Shown here: positions 27,858 through 37,900 of the stretch, one piece after another
Numbering within the stretch: the stretch's first letter is position 1
Layout: each line of letters opens with the position of its first letter
Assembly: GCF_003231305.1 (NCBI RefSeq)
Contig: NZ_QKVM01000028.1
Coordinates: forward strand, 1-64,000
Length of the DNA stretch: 64,000 nucleotides
Direction of reading: 5' to 3'
Origin: Pseudomonas sichuanensis
GTDB lineage: Bacteria > Pseudomonadota > Gammaproteobacteria > Pseudomonadales > Pseudomonadaceae
Translations under genes and position numbers: made by a program
Notes under the pieces: model-generated
What the model saw: the letters and a program-made list of their open reading frames with translations, nothing else
What the model was told of the DNA's origin: nothing
Databases searched by the model: none

Positions 27858-29423
27858 TTGAAGACGACTCGACTCCGGCGGCAGGCGGGCACACTGGCGC
27901 TGATCGCCACCGCACTGCTGTCCGCCCAGGCCATGGCGGCCGAACAGGGCCCGAGCCTGTTGCAGAACAAGTGCATGGGGTGCCATATCCCCGAGGGCAA
28001 CGACAGCTACAGCCGTATCAGCCACCAGCGCAAGACCCCCGAAGGCTGGCTGATGAGCATTGCCCGCATGCAGGTGATGCACGGTTTGCAGATCAGCGAC
28101 GACGACCGCCGCACCCTGGTCAAGTACCTGGCCGACAAGCAGGGCCTGGCACCCAGCGAGACCGACGGCGTGCGCTACGCCATGGAGCGCAGGCTCAACA
28201 CCGTCGAGCACTTCGACGATCAGCTCAGCCAGATGTGCGGGCGTTGTCACTCCGGTGCCCGGGTCGCTCTGCAACGGCGCCCGGCCCAGGAATGGGAGCA
28301 CCTGGTCAACTTCCACCTCAGCCAATGGCCGTCCCTCGAATACCAGGCCCAGGCCCGCGACCGCGACTGGCTGGACATCGCCCTCAAGCAGATGGTGCCG
28401 GACCTGGCCAAGCGCTTCCCCCTCGACAACCCGGCCTGGGCCGAATGGCTCAAGGCCCGGCCCAAGGCCGACGCGCTGGTGGGGCAGTGGGCGTTCAGCG
28501 GCCATATGCTCGCCAAGGGCGATGTGCGCGGGGTGATGAGTGTCAGCGCAGGCGAGGGCGACACCTTCAAGGTCGAGGTCAAGGGCGCTTATGCCGACGG
28601 TACGCCGTTCAACGGCAGCGGTTCGGCGATCCTCTACAACGGCTACGAGTGGCGCGGCAACGTCAAGGTCGGCGAGGCCAACCTGCGCCAGGTGTTCGCC
28701 GCCATCGACGGGCAGATGAAGGGCCGCATGTTCGAGGCCGAGCATGACGAGCGCGGTCTGGACTTCAACGCCGCCAAGGCTGGCCAAGGGCGTTTGCTGG
28801 CAGTGCAGCCTGCCTTCATCAAGGCCGGCAGCGACAGCGAGATCACCCTGGTGGGCAGCGACCTGTCCGGCAAGCCGGAGCTGGGCGCGGGCGTGGAAGT
28901 GACCGAAGTGCTGGAGTCGACGCCGACGCTGATCCGGGTCAAGGCGCGTGCCGCCAAGGATGCCGCCGCCGGCCAGCGCGAAGTGTCGGTGGGCGCGCTC
29001 AAGGGCTTGCAACTGGCGGTGTACGACAAGGTCGACGAGGTCAAGGTGGTGCCGGCGTTCTCCATCGCCCGCATCGGCGAAAACGGCGCCTCGGTGCCCA
29101 AGGTCCAGGGCCGTTTCGAGGCCGAGGCCTGGGGCAAGGACGCCAGCGGCCAGCCGCTGCGCATCGGCTACCTGCCGGCCACCTGGAAAGTCGAGCCGTT
29201 CAACGAACGGGCGGTCGAGGACGAAGACGTCAAGTTCGCCGGGCAGATGCAGGCCGACGGCGTGTTCGTGCCAGGCGGTGCTGGGCCCAACCCTGAACGC
29301 AAGATGATGACCAACAACGCCGGCAACTTGAAGGTGATCGCCACCCTGGCGGACGGCGGGCAGACCGGTGAGGGCCACATGATCGTCACCGTGCAGCGCT
29401 GGAACAACCCGCCGCTGCCTTGA
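27858..29423 (+). CDS. peaA: Quinohemoprotein amine dehydrogenase alpha subunit (di-haem cytochrome c)
   Basis: A 521-residue periplasmic subunit: signal peptide (1-28, ending AMAA), then two c-type haem sites, CMGCH (39-43) and CGRCH (127-131), and a long C-terminal part of beta-rich domains. This is the alpha subunit of the heterotrimeric enzyme that oxidises primary amines to aldehydes and ammonia, passing electrons from the CTQ quinone in the gamma subunit through the haems to periplasmic acceptors. The start is the TTG/ATG region at 27858, where GGAGGT lies upstream at 27845-27850. It is first in peaA-peaB-qhpC-peaD. Synonym: qhpA. Confidence 0.95.
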   Translation: MKTTRLRRQAGTLALIATALLSAQAMAAEQGPSLLQNKCMGCHIPEGNDSYSRISHQRKTPEGWLMSIARMQVMHGLQISDDDRRTLVKYLADKQGLAPSETDGVRYAMERRLNTVEHFDDQLSQMCGRCHSGARVALQRRPAQEWEHLVNFHLSQWPSLEYQAQARDRDWLDIALKQMVPDLAKRFPLDNPAWAEWLKARPKADALVGQWAFSGHMLAKGDVRGVMSVSAGEGDTFKVEVKGAYADGTPFNGSGSAILYNGYEWRGNVKVGEANLRQVFAAIDGQMKGRMFEAEHDERGLDFNAAKAGQGRLLAVQPAFIKAGSDSEITLVGSDLSGKPELGAGVEVTEVLESTPTLIRVKARAAKDAAAGQREVSVGALKGLQLAVYDKVDEVKVVPAFSIARIGENGASVPKVQGRFEAEAWGKDASGQPLRIGYLPATWKVEPFNERAVEDEDVKFAGQMQADGVFVPGGAGPNPERKMMTNNAGNLKVIATLADGGQTGEGHMIVTVQRWNNPPLP

Positions 29424-29476
29424 GGGCAGGGGCAAAGCGCATAAACACCTGACGAATCGATTATCGGGAGGTCGCC

Positions 29477-30907
29477 ATGGGCGCACTACTGAACCTGGTC
29501 GAACGCAACCTGCACGAAGTGCAGGTGGATGCCGACCGCATGCTGTTCCATATCCCCAGCAGTTCGCTGTTCGCCACCGATGCGGTGACCGGCGGCATCA
29601 TCGACACCCTGCGCCGCCAAGGCTGCTCTGCCGAGGAGCTGATGCAGCAGCTCGGCCAGCAGTTCGACGGGCAGGACATCCAGGAAACCCTGCGCGAACT
29701 GATCGCCCTGGAAGTGGTCAGCGACGGCTCGCCGCTGACCCCGGAAATCGCCCTCAAGCAGGTCGAGCGCACCGCGCTCAACACCGTGGTGCTCAACGTC
29801 AACACCGGCTGCAACCTCAGCTGCACCTATTGCTACAAGGAAGACCTCGACAAGCCTTCGGCCGGCAAGAAGATGAGCACCGCCACCGCCGAGGCGTCGG
29901 TGGAGATGCTGCTCAAGGAGTCGCCCGACGAAACCCGCTACAGCGTGGTGTTCTTCGGCGGCGAGCCGCTGTCCAACCGGCCGCTGATCGAACACATGGT
30001 GGCTTACTGCGAGCGGCGTTTTGCCGAGGCCGGCAAACAGGTGGAGTTCATCATGACCACCAACGCCACGCTGCTCACCGAAGAGATTGTCGACTGGCTC
30101 AACGCCCACCGTTTCGGGCTGTCCATCAGCATCGACGGGCCCAAGACCGTGCACGACCGCAACCGCATCACCGTGGGCGGGCAGGGCACCTACGACGTGG
30201 TGCGGCGCAAGGCCGACATGCTGCTGTCGCGCTATGACAGCCGACCGGTGGGGGCCCGCGTGACCTTGACCCGTGGCATCACCGATGTGGAGACCATCTG
30301 GAACCACCTGTTCAACGAGATGGGCTTTGCCGAGGTGGGCTTCGCCCCGGTGACGTCCGGTGACATGGCCGACTTCAACCTCAGCGGCGAAGAGCTGGTG
30401 CAGGTGTTCGACAACATGAAGGCCCTCGGCCGGCGCTACCTGGAAGCGGCGCTGGAGCACCGCAACATCGGCTTCTCCAACCTGCACCAGTTGATCACCG
30501 ACATCCACGAGGGCCACAAGAAGGCCCTGCCGTGCGGTGCCGGGCTGAAGATGCTGGCGGTCGATCACCAGGGCGAGCTGAACCTGTGCCACCGCTTCAC
30601 CGGCTCCAGCCTGCCGACCTTCGGCAACGTGCACCAGGGCGTGAAGCAGGCGCAGCTCAACGACTTCCTGTCGCAGCGCCTGGACCGCAGCGGCACCGGC
30701 TGCGACAGCTGCCGCATCCGCAACCTGTGCTCCGGCGGCTGCTACCACGAAAGCTACGCCCGCTACGGCGACCCGCAGCACCCGACCTACCACTATTGCG
30801 AGCTGATGCGCGACTGGGTCGACTTCGGCATCGAGGTCTACAGCCGCATCATGGCCGCCAACCCGGCCTTCATCGATCGCTACATCACCCCCAGGAAGGC
30901 GCACTGA
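29477..30907 (+). CDS. peaB: Radical SAM/SPASM maturase for QhpC thioether crosslinks
   Basis: A 476-residue radical SAM enzyme (QhpD in Paracoccus). An N-terminal recognition domain (1-95) is followed by the radical SAM cluster site Cys112, Cys116, Cys119 in CNLSCTYCY, GGEPL, and a SPASM domain with further cysteines (PCGAGLKMLAVDHQGELNLC and GCDSCRIRNLCSGGCYHE) for auxiliary Fe-S clusters. It forms the intrapeptidyl Cys-to-Asp/Glu thioether bonds in the gamma subunit before export. It starts 53 bases after peaA with GGGAGG upstream, and its stop is 1 base before the qhpC start. Confidence 0.96.
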   Translation: MGALLNLVERNLHEVQVDADRMLFHIPSSSLFATDAVTGGIIDTLRRQGCSAEELMQQLGQQFDGQDIQETLRELIALEVVSDGSPLTPEIALKQVERTALNTVVLNVNTGCNLSCTYCYKEDLDKPSAGKKMSTATAEASVEMLLKESPDETRYSVVFFGGEPLSNRPLIEHMVAYCERRFAEAGKQVEFIMTTNATLLTEEIVDWLNAHRFGLSISIDGPKTVHDRNRITVGGQGTYDVVRRKADMLLSRYDSRPVGARVTLTRGITDVETIWNHLFNEMGFAEVGFAPVTSGDMADFNLSGEELVQVFDNMKALGRRYLEAALEHRNIGFSNLHQLITDIHEGHKKALPCGAGLKMLAVDHQGELNLCHRFTGSSLPTFGNVHQGVKQAQLNDFLSQRLDRSGTGCDSCRIRNLCSGGCYHESYARYGDPQHPTYHYCELMRDWVDFGIEVYSRIMAANPAFIDRYITPRKAH

Positions 30908-30908
30908 C

Positions 30909-31232
30909 ATGAAGCACCTCAAACCGCTGAACAACAAGGCGCGCATCCTTGAACAGGCCGCCGCCGAGGACCGCGTCGAAGAAGTGCTGGCGATGAGCGC
31001 CGTGGCCGGCTGCACCGCCACCACCGACCCGGGTTGGGAGGTGGACGCGTTTGGCGGCGTCAGCTCGCTGTGCCAGCCGATGGAGGCCGACCTGTATGGC
31101 TGTTCCGACCCTTGCTGGTGGCCGGCCCAGGTGCCGGACATGATGAGCACCTACCAGGACTGGAACGCCCAGGCGACCAACTCCGCCGAAGACTGGCGCA
31201 ACCTCGGCACCGTATTCCCGAAAGACAAATAG
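30909..31232 (+). CDS. qhpC: Quinohemoprotein amine dehydrogenase gamma subunit, CTQ precursor
   Basis: A 107-residue precursor: a 28-residue leader removed by QhpE and a mature peptide that carries the cysteine tryptophylquinone. Using the mature numbering of the P. putida structure (offset 28), all modified residues are in place: Cys35-Glu44, Cys55-Asp61 and Cys69-Asp77 for the three thioether bonds, and Cys65 with Trp71 for the CTQ quinone. The core CSDPCWWP is diagnostic. It lies directly between its maturase (1-base gap) and the beta subunit (19 bases). No residue is missing, so the product should be functional. Confidence 0.97.
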   Translation: MKHLKPLNNKARILEQAAAEDRVEEVLAMSAVAGCTATTDPGWEVDAFGGVSSLCQPMEADLYGCSDPCWWPAQVPDMMSTYQDWNAQATNSAEDWRNLGTVFPKDK

Positions 31233-31251
31233 AACGACAAGGGGAAACCGC

Positions 31252-32373
31252 ATGAAACCTGGATTCTGCGCGCAACTCGCGCTTACCGTCGCCGCCACGG
31301 CCTGCGCCTGGGCGGCCCAGGCCGACGACGCAGGCAAAGCCCTGCAGGCCGGCCACGAATACCTGATCGCCACCAACTACCCGAACAACCTGCATGTGGT
31401 CGAGGTGGCCAGCGACACCCTGTACAAGACCTGCCGCATGCCCGATTCGTTTGGCCCGGGCACGGCGATGATGGCGCCGGACAACCGTACCGCCTACGTG
31501 CTCAACAACCACTTTGCCGATATCTATGGCATCGACCTGGACAGCTGCAAGACCACCTTCCACGCCAACCTGTCCAGCGTGCCGGGCGAGGTGGGCAAGG
31601 CCATGTACTCCTTCGCCATCAGCCCCGACGGCAAGGAAGTCTATGCCACGGTCAACCCCAGCCAGCGCCTGAACGACCATTACGTGGTCAAGCCGCCGCG
31701 CCTGGAGGTGTTCCGCACCGGCGACGGGCTGGACGCCAAGCCGGTGCGCACCTTCCCGATGCCGCGCCAGGTGTACCTGATGCGCGCCGCCGACGACGGC
31801 AGCCTGTACGTGGCCGGGCCGGACATCTACAAGATGGACGTGAAGACCGGCAAATACACCGTCGCCCTGCCGCTGCGCAACTGGAACCGCCCGGGCTACA
31901 GCGCACCCGATGTGCTGTACTTCTGGCCGCACCAGAGCGCGCGGCATGAGTTCTCGATGCTCTACACCATTGCCAAGTTCAAGGATGCCAAGCAGGACCC
32001 GGCCACCGCCGAGCCGTTGTACGGCTACCTAAGCATCGACCTGAAGACCGGCAAGGCCCACACCGAGGAGTTCGCCGAGCTGACCGAGCTGTACTTCACC
32101 GGCCTGCGCTCGCCGAAGGATGGCAACCAGATGTACGGCGTGCTCAACCGCCTGGCGCGCTACGACATCAAGCAGAAGAAGCTGGTCAAGGCGGCGAATC
32201 TGGAACATACCTACTACTGCGTGACCTTCGACAAGGCGGGCGACAAGCTGTACCTGGGCGGCACTTTCAACGACCTGGCGGTGTTCGACCCGAATACGCT
32301 GGAGAAGGTGAAGAACATCAAGCTGCCAGGCGGTGACATGTCGACCACCACGCCGCAGGTGTTTGTCAGGTAA
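31252..32373 (+). CDS. peaD: Quinohemoprotein amine dehydrogenase beta subunit (beta-propeller)
   Basis: A 373-residue exported protein: signal peptide (1-24, ending AAQA), then repeating strands of a seven-bladed beta-propeller with YLIATNYPNNLHVVEV, AMMAPDNRTAYVLNN and FAISPDGKEVYATV as blade motifs. In the known structures the beta subunit forms part of the substrate pocket and holds the gamma subunit. A good ribosome-binding site (AAGGGGAAA) precedes the ATG. It ends the structural operon 4 bases before a REP palindrome. Synonym: qhpB. Confidence 0.95.
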   Translation: MKPGFCAQLALTVAATACAWAAQADDAGKALQAGHEYLIATNYPNNLHVVEVASDTLYKTCRMPDSFGPGTAMMAPDNRTAYVLNNHFADIYGIDLDSCKTTFHANLSSVPGEVGKAMYSFAISPDGKEVYATVNPSQRLNDHYVVKPPRLEVFRTGDGLDAKPVRTFPMPRQVYLMRAADDGSLYVAGPDIYKMDVKTGKYTVALPLRNWNRPGYSAPDVLYFWPHQSARHEFSMLYTIAKFKDAKQDPATAEPLYGYLSIDLKTGKAHTEEFAELTELYFTGLRSPKDGNQMYGVLNRLARYDIKQKKLVKAANLEHTYYCVTFDKAGDKLYLGGTFNDLAVFDPNTLEKVKNIKLPGGDMSTTTPQVFVR

Positions 32374-32376
32374 CCC

Positions 32377-32431
32377 CATCGCGGGGCAAGCCCGCTCCCA
32401 CGGCGCGTGGGAGCGGGCTTGCCCCGCGATG
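32377..32431. repeat. Paired REP palindrome
   Basis: CATCGCGGGGCAAGCCCGCT and the following CCCACG are mirrored by a near-perfect inverse across a 3-base loop (GCG-type). It lies between peaD and the acyl-CoA synthetase gene and could end or protect the peaABCD message. Confidence 0.9.
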
Positions 32432-32469
32432 GCGATGGTTCAGGTAGACCAGAACTACAAGAGATACCC

Positions 32470-34143
32470 ATGACCCAGCCAAGCTATTCCCAAGGCAACC
32501 CCGACAAACCCTTGCTGAACGCCTGCATCGGTGACGCCTTCGACGCCACCGTCGCCCGTTTCCCCGACCGCGAGGCCCTGATCGTCCGCCATCAGCAGCT
32601 GCGCTACACCTGGCGGCAACTGGCCGAAGCGGTCGACCAGCATGCCCGGGCACTGATGGCCCTTGGCGTGCAGGCAGGCGACCGCCTGGGCATCTGGGCG
32701 CCCAACTGCGCCGAGTGGTGCATCACCCAATTCGCCAGCGCCAAGGTCGGGGCGATCCTGGTCAACATCAATCCGGCCTACCGCAGCAGCGAGCTGGACT
32801 ACGCCCTGGGCCAGTCCGGCTGTCAGTGGGTGATCTGCGCCGATGCCTTCAAGACCTCCGATTACCACGCGATGCTGCTCGGGCTGGTGCCCGGCCTGGG
32901 CGATAGCCAGCCCGGCGCACTGGCCAGCGAGCGCTTGCCCGAGCTGCGTGGCGTGATCAGCCTGGCCAGCGCTCCGCCAGCAGGTTTCCTGCCATGGCCG
33001 GCCTTGCAGGCCCGGGCCGGGGAGGTGACCAGCGAGCAGTTGGCCGCCCGTCAGGCCAGCCTGCGCCCGGGGGACCCCATCAACATCCAGTACACCTCCG
33101 GCACTACCGGTTTCCCCAAGGGCGCCACCCTCAGCCACCACAACATCCTCAACAACGGCTACATGGTCGGCGAAAGCCTCGGCCTCACCGAGCACGACCG
33201 CCTGGTGGTGCCGGTGCCGCTGTACCACTGCTTCGGCATGGTCATGGCCAACCTCGGCTGCATGACCCACGGCAGCACGCTGATCTACCCCAACGACGCC
33301 TTCGACCCGCTGCTGACCCTGCAGGCCGTGGCCGAAGAGCGCGCCACCGCGCTGTACGGCGTGCCGACCATGTTCATCGCCGAGCTGGATCACCCACGCC
33401 GGGGCGAGTTCGACCTGTCCAGCCTGCGCACCGGGATCATGGCTGGCGCCACCTGCCCGATCGAGGTGATGCGCCGGGTGATCGACGAGATGCACATGGG
33501 TGAAGTGCAGATTGCCTACGGCATGACCGAGACCAGCCCAGTCTCGCTGCAGACCGGCGCCGATGATGACCTCGAGCGCCGGGTGACCAGTGTCGGCCGC
33601 ACCCAGCCACGGCTGGAGAACAAGATTGTCGACGGTGAGGGCAGCACGCTGCCGCGCGGCGAGATCGGCGAGCTGTGCACCCGTGGCTACAGCGTGATGC
33701 TCGGCTACTGGAACAACCCCAAGGCCAGCGCCGAAAGCATCGATGGCGAGGGCTGGATGCACACCGGCGACCTGGCGGTGATGGACGAGCAGGGCTATGT
33801 GCGCATCGTCGGGCGCAGCAAGGACATGATCATCCGCGGCGGCGAAAACATTTACCCACGCGAGCTGGAGGAGTTTTTCTTTACTCACCCGGCGGTGGCT
33901 GATGTGCAGGTGATCGGTGTTCCGTGCAGCAAGTATGGCGAGGAGATCGTGGCCTGGATCCGCTTCCACCCAGGGCACGGTGCCAGCGAGGACGAGTTGC
34001 GCGAGTGGGCGAGGGCGCGGATCGCCCACTTCAAGGTGCCAAGGCACTTCCGGTTTGTTGATGAGTTCCCGATGACGGTGACGGGCAAGGTGCAGAAGTT
34101 CAGGATGCGCGAGATCAGTATCGGGGAGCTGTATGGGCGTTAA
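32470..34143 (+). CDS. AMP-forming acyl-CoA synthetase (fatty/aryl acid ligase)
   Basis: A 557-residue ANL-superfamily ligase that activates an acid with ATP and CoA. Motifs: the P-loop YTSGTTGFPKG, the AYGMTETSP block, HTGDLAVMDEQGY, GRSKDMIIRGGENIYP, and the catalytic C-terminal lysine in VTGKVQKF. It resembles medium-chain/ACSF2-like enzymes more than classical phenylacetate-CoA ligase. I chose the ATG at 32470 (AAGAGA upstream); the frame extends upstream into the REP element, which is not coding. It follows peaD on the same strand, so it may activate the acids produced from amines by PeaABCD and the aldehyde dehydrogenase. Substrate not provable from sequence. Confidence 0.9.
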   Translation: MTQPSYSQGNPDKPLLNACIGDAFDATVARFPDREALIVRHQQLRYTWRQLAEAVDQHARALMALGVQAGDRLGIWAPNCAEWCITQFASAKVGAILVNINPAYRSSELDYALGQSGCQWVICADAFKTSDYHAMLLGLVPGLGDSQPGALASERLPELRGVISLASAPPAGFLPWPALQARAGEVTSEQLAARQASLRPGDPINIQYTSGTTGFPKGATLSHHNILNNGYMVGESLGLTEHDRLVVPVPLYHCFGMVMANLGCMTHGSTLIYPNDAFDPLLTLQAVAEERATALYGVPTMFIAELDHPRRGEFDLSSLRTGIMAGATCPIEVMRRVIDEMHMGEVQIAYGMTETSPVSLQTGADDDLERRVTSVGRTQPRLENKIVDGEGSTLPRGEIGELCTRGYSVMLGYWNNPKASAESIDGEGWMHTGDLAVMDEQGYVRIVGRSKDMIIRGGENIYPRELEEFFFTHPAVADVQVIGVPCSKYGEEIVAWIRFHPGHGASEDELREWARARIAHFKVPRHFRFVDEFPMTVTGKVQKFRMREISIGELYGR

Positions 34144-34157
34144 GCATTGCTTTCATT

Positions 34158-34248
34158 GGCCTCTTCGCGGGTAAATCGCACCGGCGCACCGCCGCTCCCA
34201 CAGGTACAGCGCCGACCCTGTGGGAGCGGGTTTACCCGCGAAGAGGCC
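34158..34248. repeat. Paired REP palindrome with longer loop
   Basis: GGCCTCTTCGCGGGTAAA (34158-34175) and its inverse TTTACCCGCGAAGAGGCC (34231-34248) flank a second, shorter inverted motif built on CGCTCCCACAGG / CCTGTGGGAGCG. It lies between the convergent acyl-CoA synthetase and mobA genes. Confidence 0.9.
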
Positions 34249-34267
34249 GGCACTGGCAGCAGATGAT

Positions 34268-34843
34268 TCAGTCCTGCAGCAGTTCCGGGCTGTTGAAATT
34301 GCTCAGCCGCTGATCATCCTCCGCACATTCCAGCCCCTGCACAGCCTCAACCAACAGCGCCTTCTGCAAACTCCGCTCACCCGCCGCCCAAGCCTGCTCC
34401 AGCACCGGCAGCACCCGCCGCGGCAACACACTGAACATCGGCTGCCAATAGCCCCCCTGACGGACCATCGCTGCACTGTCGTGCTCTACAGCCAGCTTCA
34501 GCAGGTCCTCTATCAGCACCTGATCAACCAAGGGCGCATCGCACGCCAGCAGCACCACCCATTCATGCCTGGCCACCGTCAACCCGGCAATCACCCCGGC
34601 CAGCGGCCCAGGGAAGTCGGCCTCGGCATCGCCAACCAGTCGGTCGGCATAGGGCCGGTACAGCTCCTGGTTGCGGTTGCAGGAGATCACCACATCGTCG
34701 GACAACCCGCGCACCACCCGCTGCACATGGGCCGCCAGCGGCTCGCCGCGCCACGGCACCAGGCCTTTGTCACGGCCGCCCATGCGCTGGCCACGGCCGC
34801 CGGCGAGGATGAGGATCGAGCAGGGGGGCAGGGCAGCGGGCAT
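34268..34843 (-). CDS. mobA: Molybdenum cofactor guanylyltransferase MobA
   Basis: A 191-residue nucleotidyltransferase that attaches GMP to molybdopterin to form the bis-MGD cofactor. The GTP-binding LAGGRGQRMGGRDKGL at the N-terminus, ACDAPLVD (metal-binding Asp) and the middle GPLAGVIAGL are typical of MobA. I chose the ATG at 34843, giving the family length; an upstream in-frame ATG at 34888 would add residues that lie inside a terminator hairpin. The gene follows the RND pump on the same strand but is separated from it by that hairpin. Confidence 0.93.
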   Translation of the reverse strand: MPAALPPCSILILAGGRGQRMGGRDKGLVPWRGEPLAAHVQRVVRGLSDDVVISCNRNQELYRPYADRLVGDAEADFPGPLAGVIAGLTVARHEWVVLLACDAPLVDQVLIEDLLKLAVEHDSAAMVRQGGYWQPMFSVLPRRVLPVLEQAWAAGERSLQKALLVEAVQGLECAEDDQRLSNFNSPELLQD

Positions 34844-34849
34844 GAAAAA

Positions 34850-34878
34850 GGGTTCCGGGCAGTCAATGCCGGGAACCC
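34850..34878 (-). terminator. Terminator after the RND pump operon, abutting the mobA start
   Basis: On the minus strand GGGTTCCCGGCA, a 5-base loop and TGCCCGGAACCC pair over 12 positions with one mismatch and run directly into TTTTT. The T-tract ends one base before the mobA ATG, and the mobA ribosome-binding region lies within the 3' arm. Confidence 0.8.
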
Positions 34879-34905
34879 TCTCATTCAACCCAGGGGCTTG
34901 TCCAG

Positions 34906-37900
34906 TCAGCTTTCGCTGGTCACTGGCTTGCCCTCCCTGGCCCGGTCACGCCCGGCCAGGCGCATCACCACCACGAAGAACACCGGCACGAACACCACGG
35001 CGAAGGTCGCGCTGAGCATGCCGCCGATCACCCCGGTGCCGATCGCCTGCTGGCTGGCCGAGCTGGCGCCGCTGGCGATGGCCAAGGGCACCACGCCGAG
35101 GATGAACGCCAACGAGGTCATCACGATCGGCCGCAGGCGCAGGCGGGCGGCCTGGATCGCGGCCTGGGTGGCATCGACGCCCTGGTCGACCAGCTCCTTG
35201 GCGAACTCGATGATCAGGATGGCGTTCTTCGCCGACAGGCCGATCAGGGTGATCAGGCCGACCTTGAAGAACACGTCGTTGGGCAGGCCGCGCAGGGTTA
35301 CCGCCAGTACAGCGCCGAGCACGCCCAGCGGCACCACCAGCAGCACCGCGGTGGGGATCGACCAGCTTTCGTACAGCGCCGCCAGGCACAGGAACACCAC
35401 CAGCAACGACAGCGCCATCAGCAGCGGTGCCTGGCTGCCGGACAGCCGCTCCTGCAGCGACAGGCCGGTCCACTCAAGGCCCGCGCCGGCAGGCAGTTGC
35501 GCCACCAGCCGCTCGATTTCGGCCATGGCCTCACCCGAGCTGTAGCCGGGCGCCGGTTCACCGGAGATCGACACCGCCGGGTAGCCGTTGTAGCGGGTCA
35601 GCTGCACCGGGCCGCTCTGCCAGTGGGCGGTGACGAAGGCGCCCAAGGGCACCATCTTGTCGCTGTTGTTGCGCACATGGATCTTGAGCAGGTCCTCGAC
35701 CTGGCTGCGCTGGTCGCCTTCGGCCTGCACCACCACCCGCTGCATGCGGCCCTGGTTGGGGAAGTCGTTGACGTAATTGGAGCCCACCGCGGTGTTGAGT
35801 ACCTCGCCGATGGCGGCGAACGACACGCCCAGCGCGTTGGCCTGGCGGCGGTCCACTTCCAGCGCCACCTGCGGGCTTTCGGCCAGCGAGGCTTCGCGCA
35901 CGTTGACCAGCAGCTTGCTTTTGCGCGCCTGCTCCAGCAACTGGTCGCGGGCCTGCATCAGTTCGCTGTAGCCCATGCCGCCGCGGTCCTGCAGGCGGAA
36001 CTCGAAGCCGCTCGACTCACCCAGGCCATCGACCGGCGGCGGCAGCACCGAGTAGGCGATGGCGTCCTTGAGCTGGGTGAAGGCCATGGTCGCACGGTCG
36101 GCGATGGACTGAGCGCTGTCGTCGCTGCCGCGCTCGGACCAGTCCTTGAGCGTGGTGAAGGCCAGCGCCGCGTTCTGCCCGCTACCCGAGAAACTGAAGC
36201 CCAGGATCAGCGTGGTGTTGGCCACGCCCGGCTCTTCGGCGTTGTGCGCCTCGATCTGCCGCGCCACTTCGATGGTGCGAGCCTGGCTGGCGCCCGGCGG
36301 CAACTGGATATCGGTGATGGTGTAGCCCTGGTCTTCGGTGGGCAGGAACGCACTGGGCAACTGGCTGAAGCCATACACCAGCACCCCCACCAGCGCGGCA
36401 TACACCAGCAGGTAGCGGCCACTGCGCGCCAGGGCGTGGGTGACCCAGCGCTGGTAGCCGTTGCTCATGCCGTCGAAACGGCGGTTGAACCAGCCGAAGA
36501 AGCCTTTGCGTTGGTGGTGCTCGCCTTTGCCGATGGGCTTGAGCAGGGTGGCGCACAGCGCCGGGGTGAGGCTCAGGGCGAGGAACGCCGAGAACAGGAT
36601 CGACACCGCCATCGACACCGAGAACTGCTGGTAGATGACCCCCACCGAGCCTTTCATGAAAGCCATCGGCAGGAACACCGCCACCAGCACCAGGGTGATG
36701 CCGACGATGGCGCCGCTGATCTGGCCCATGGCCTTGCGCGTGGCCTCTTTGGGCGGCAGGCCCTCTTCGGCCATGATCCGCTCGACGTTCTCCACCACCA
36801 CGATGGCGTCGTCCACCAGGATGCCGATGGCCAGCACCATGCCGAACAGGGTCAGCACGTTGACCGAGAAGCCCAGTGCGTTCATCACCGCGAAGGTGCC
36901 CATCAACGCCACCGGCACCACCAGTGTCGGGATCAGGGTGTAACGGAAGTTCTGCAGGAACAGGAACATCACCGCGAACACCAGCACCATGGCCTCGACC
37001 AGGGTGTTGATCACTTGCTTGATCGACACTTTGACGAACGGCGAGGTGTCGTAGGGGATGTCGTATTTCACCCCGGACGGGAAGTAGCGCGACAGCTCAT
37101 CGAGCTTCTGCTTGACCAGGGTGGCGGTTTCCATGGCGTTGGCGCCTGGCGCCAGCTTGACGCTGAAGGCGCTGGTGGCCTTGCCGTTGAGGCGGGTGCC
37201 GTACTGGTATTCCTGGGCGCCGATCTCGACCCGGGCGACATCGCCGACGGTCACCGCCGAGCCATCGCGATTGGCCCGCAGCACGATGGCGGCGAACTCT
37301 TCGGGCGTGCTCAGCTGGCCCTTGACCAACACGTTGGCCGTGATTTCCTGGGTCGCCCGGGTGGGCAGGTCGCCGATGCTGCCCGGCGCCACCTGGGCGT
37401 TCTGCGCGGCAATGGCCTCGGCCACATCGTTGGGCGTGAGGCTGAAACCGACCAGCTTGGCCGGGTCGATCCAGATCCGCATGGCCCGTTCCGAGCCATA
37501 CAGCTGCGCCTTGCCCACGCCCTTGACCCGGCGAATCTCGTTCATCACGTTGCGCGCGAGGATATCCGACAGGGCGATCTCGTCGAGGCTGCCGTCCTCG
37601 GAGGTGAGGGTGGCCAGCAGCAGGAAACCGGTGGACACCTTTTCCACCTGCAGGCCCTGCTGGGTGACCGGGCGCGGCAGGCGCGACTCGATCACCTTGA
37701 GGCGGTTCTGCACGTCCACCTGGGCCAGGTCCGGGTTGGTGCCGGGCTGGAAACTGGCGGTGATGGTGGCGCTGCCCAGGCTGCTTTGCGAGGCGAAATA
37801 CAACAGGTTGTCGGCGCCATTGAGCTCCTGCTCGATGATGCTGACCACGCTTTCGTCCATGGTCGCCGCCGAGGCGCCCGGGTACACGGCGTAGATTTCC

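Noticed and set aside
29486..31150. Long minus-strand open frame opposite peaB and qhpC
   Set aside because: The plus strand carries the radical SAM and CTQ signatures; the antisense product shows only composition bias.
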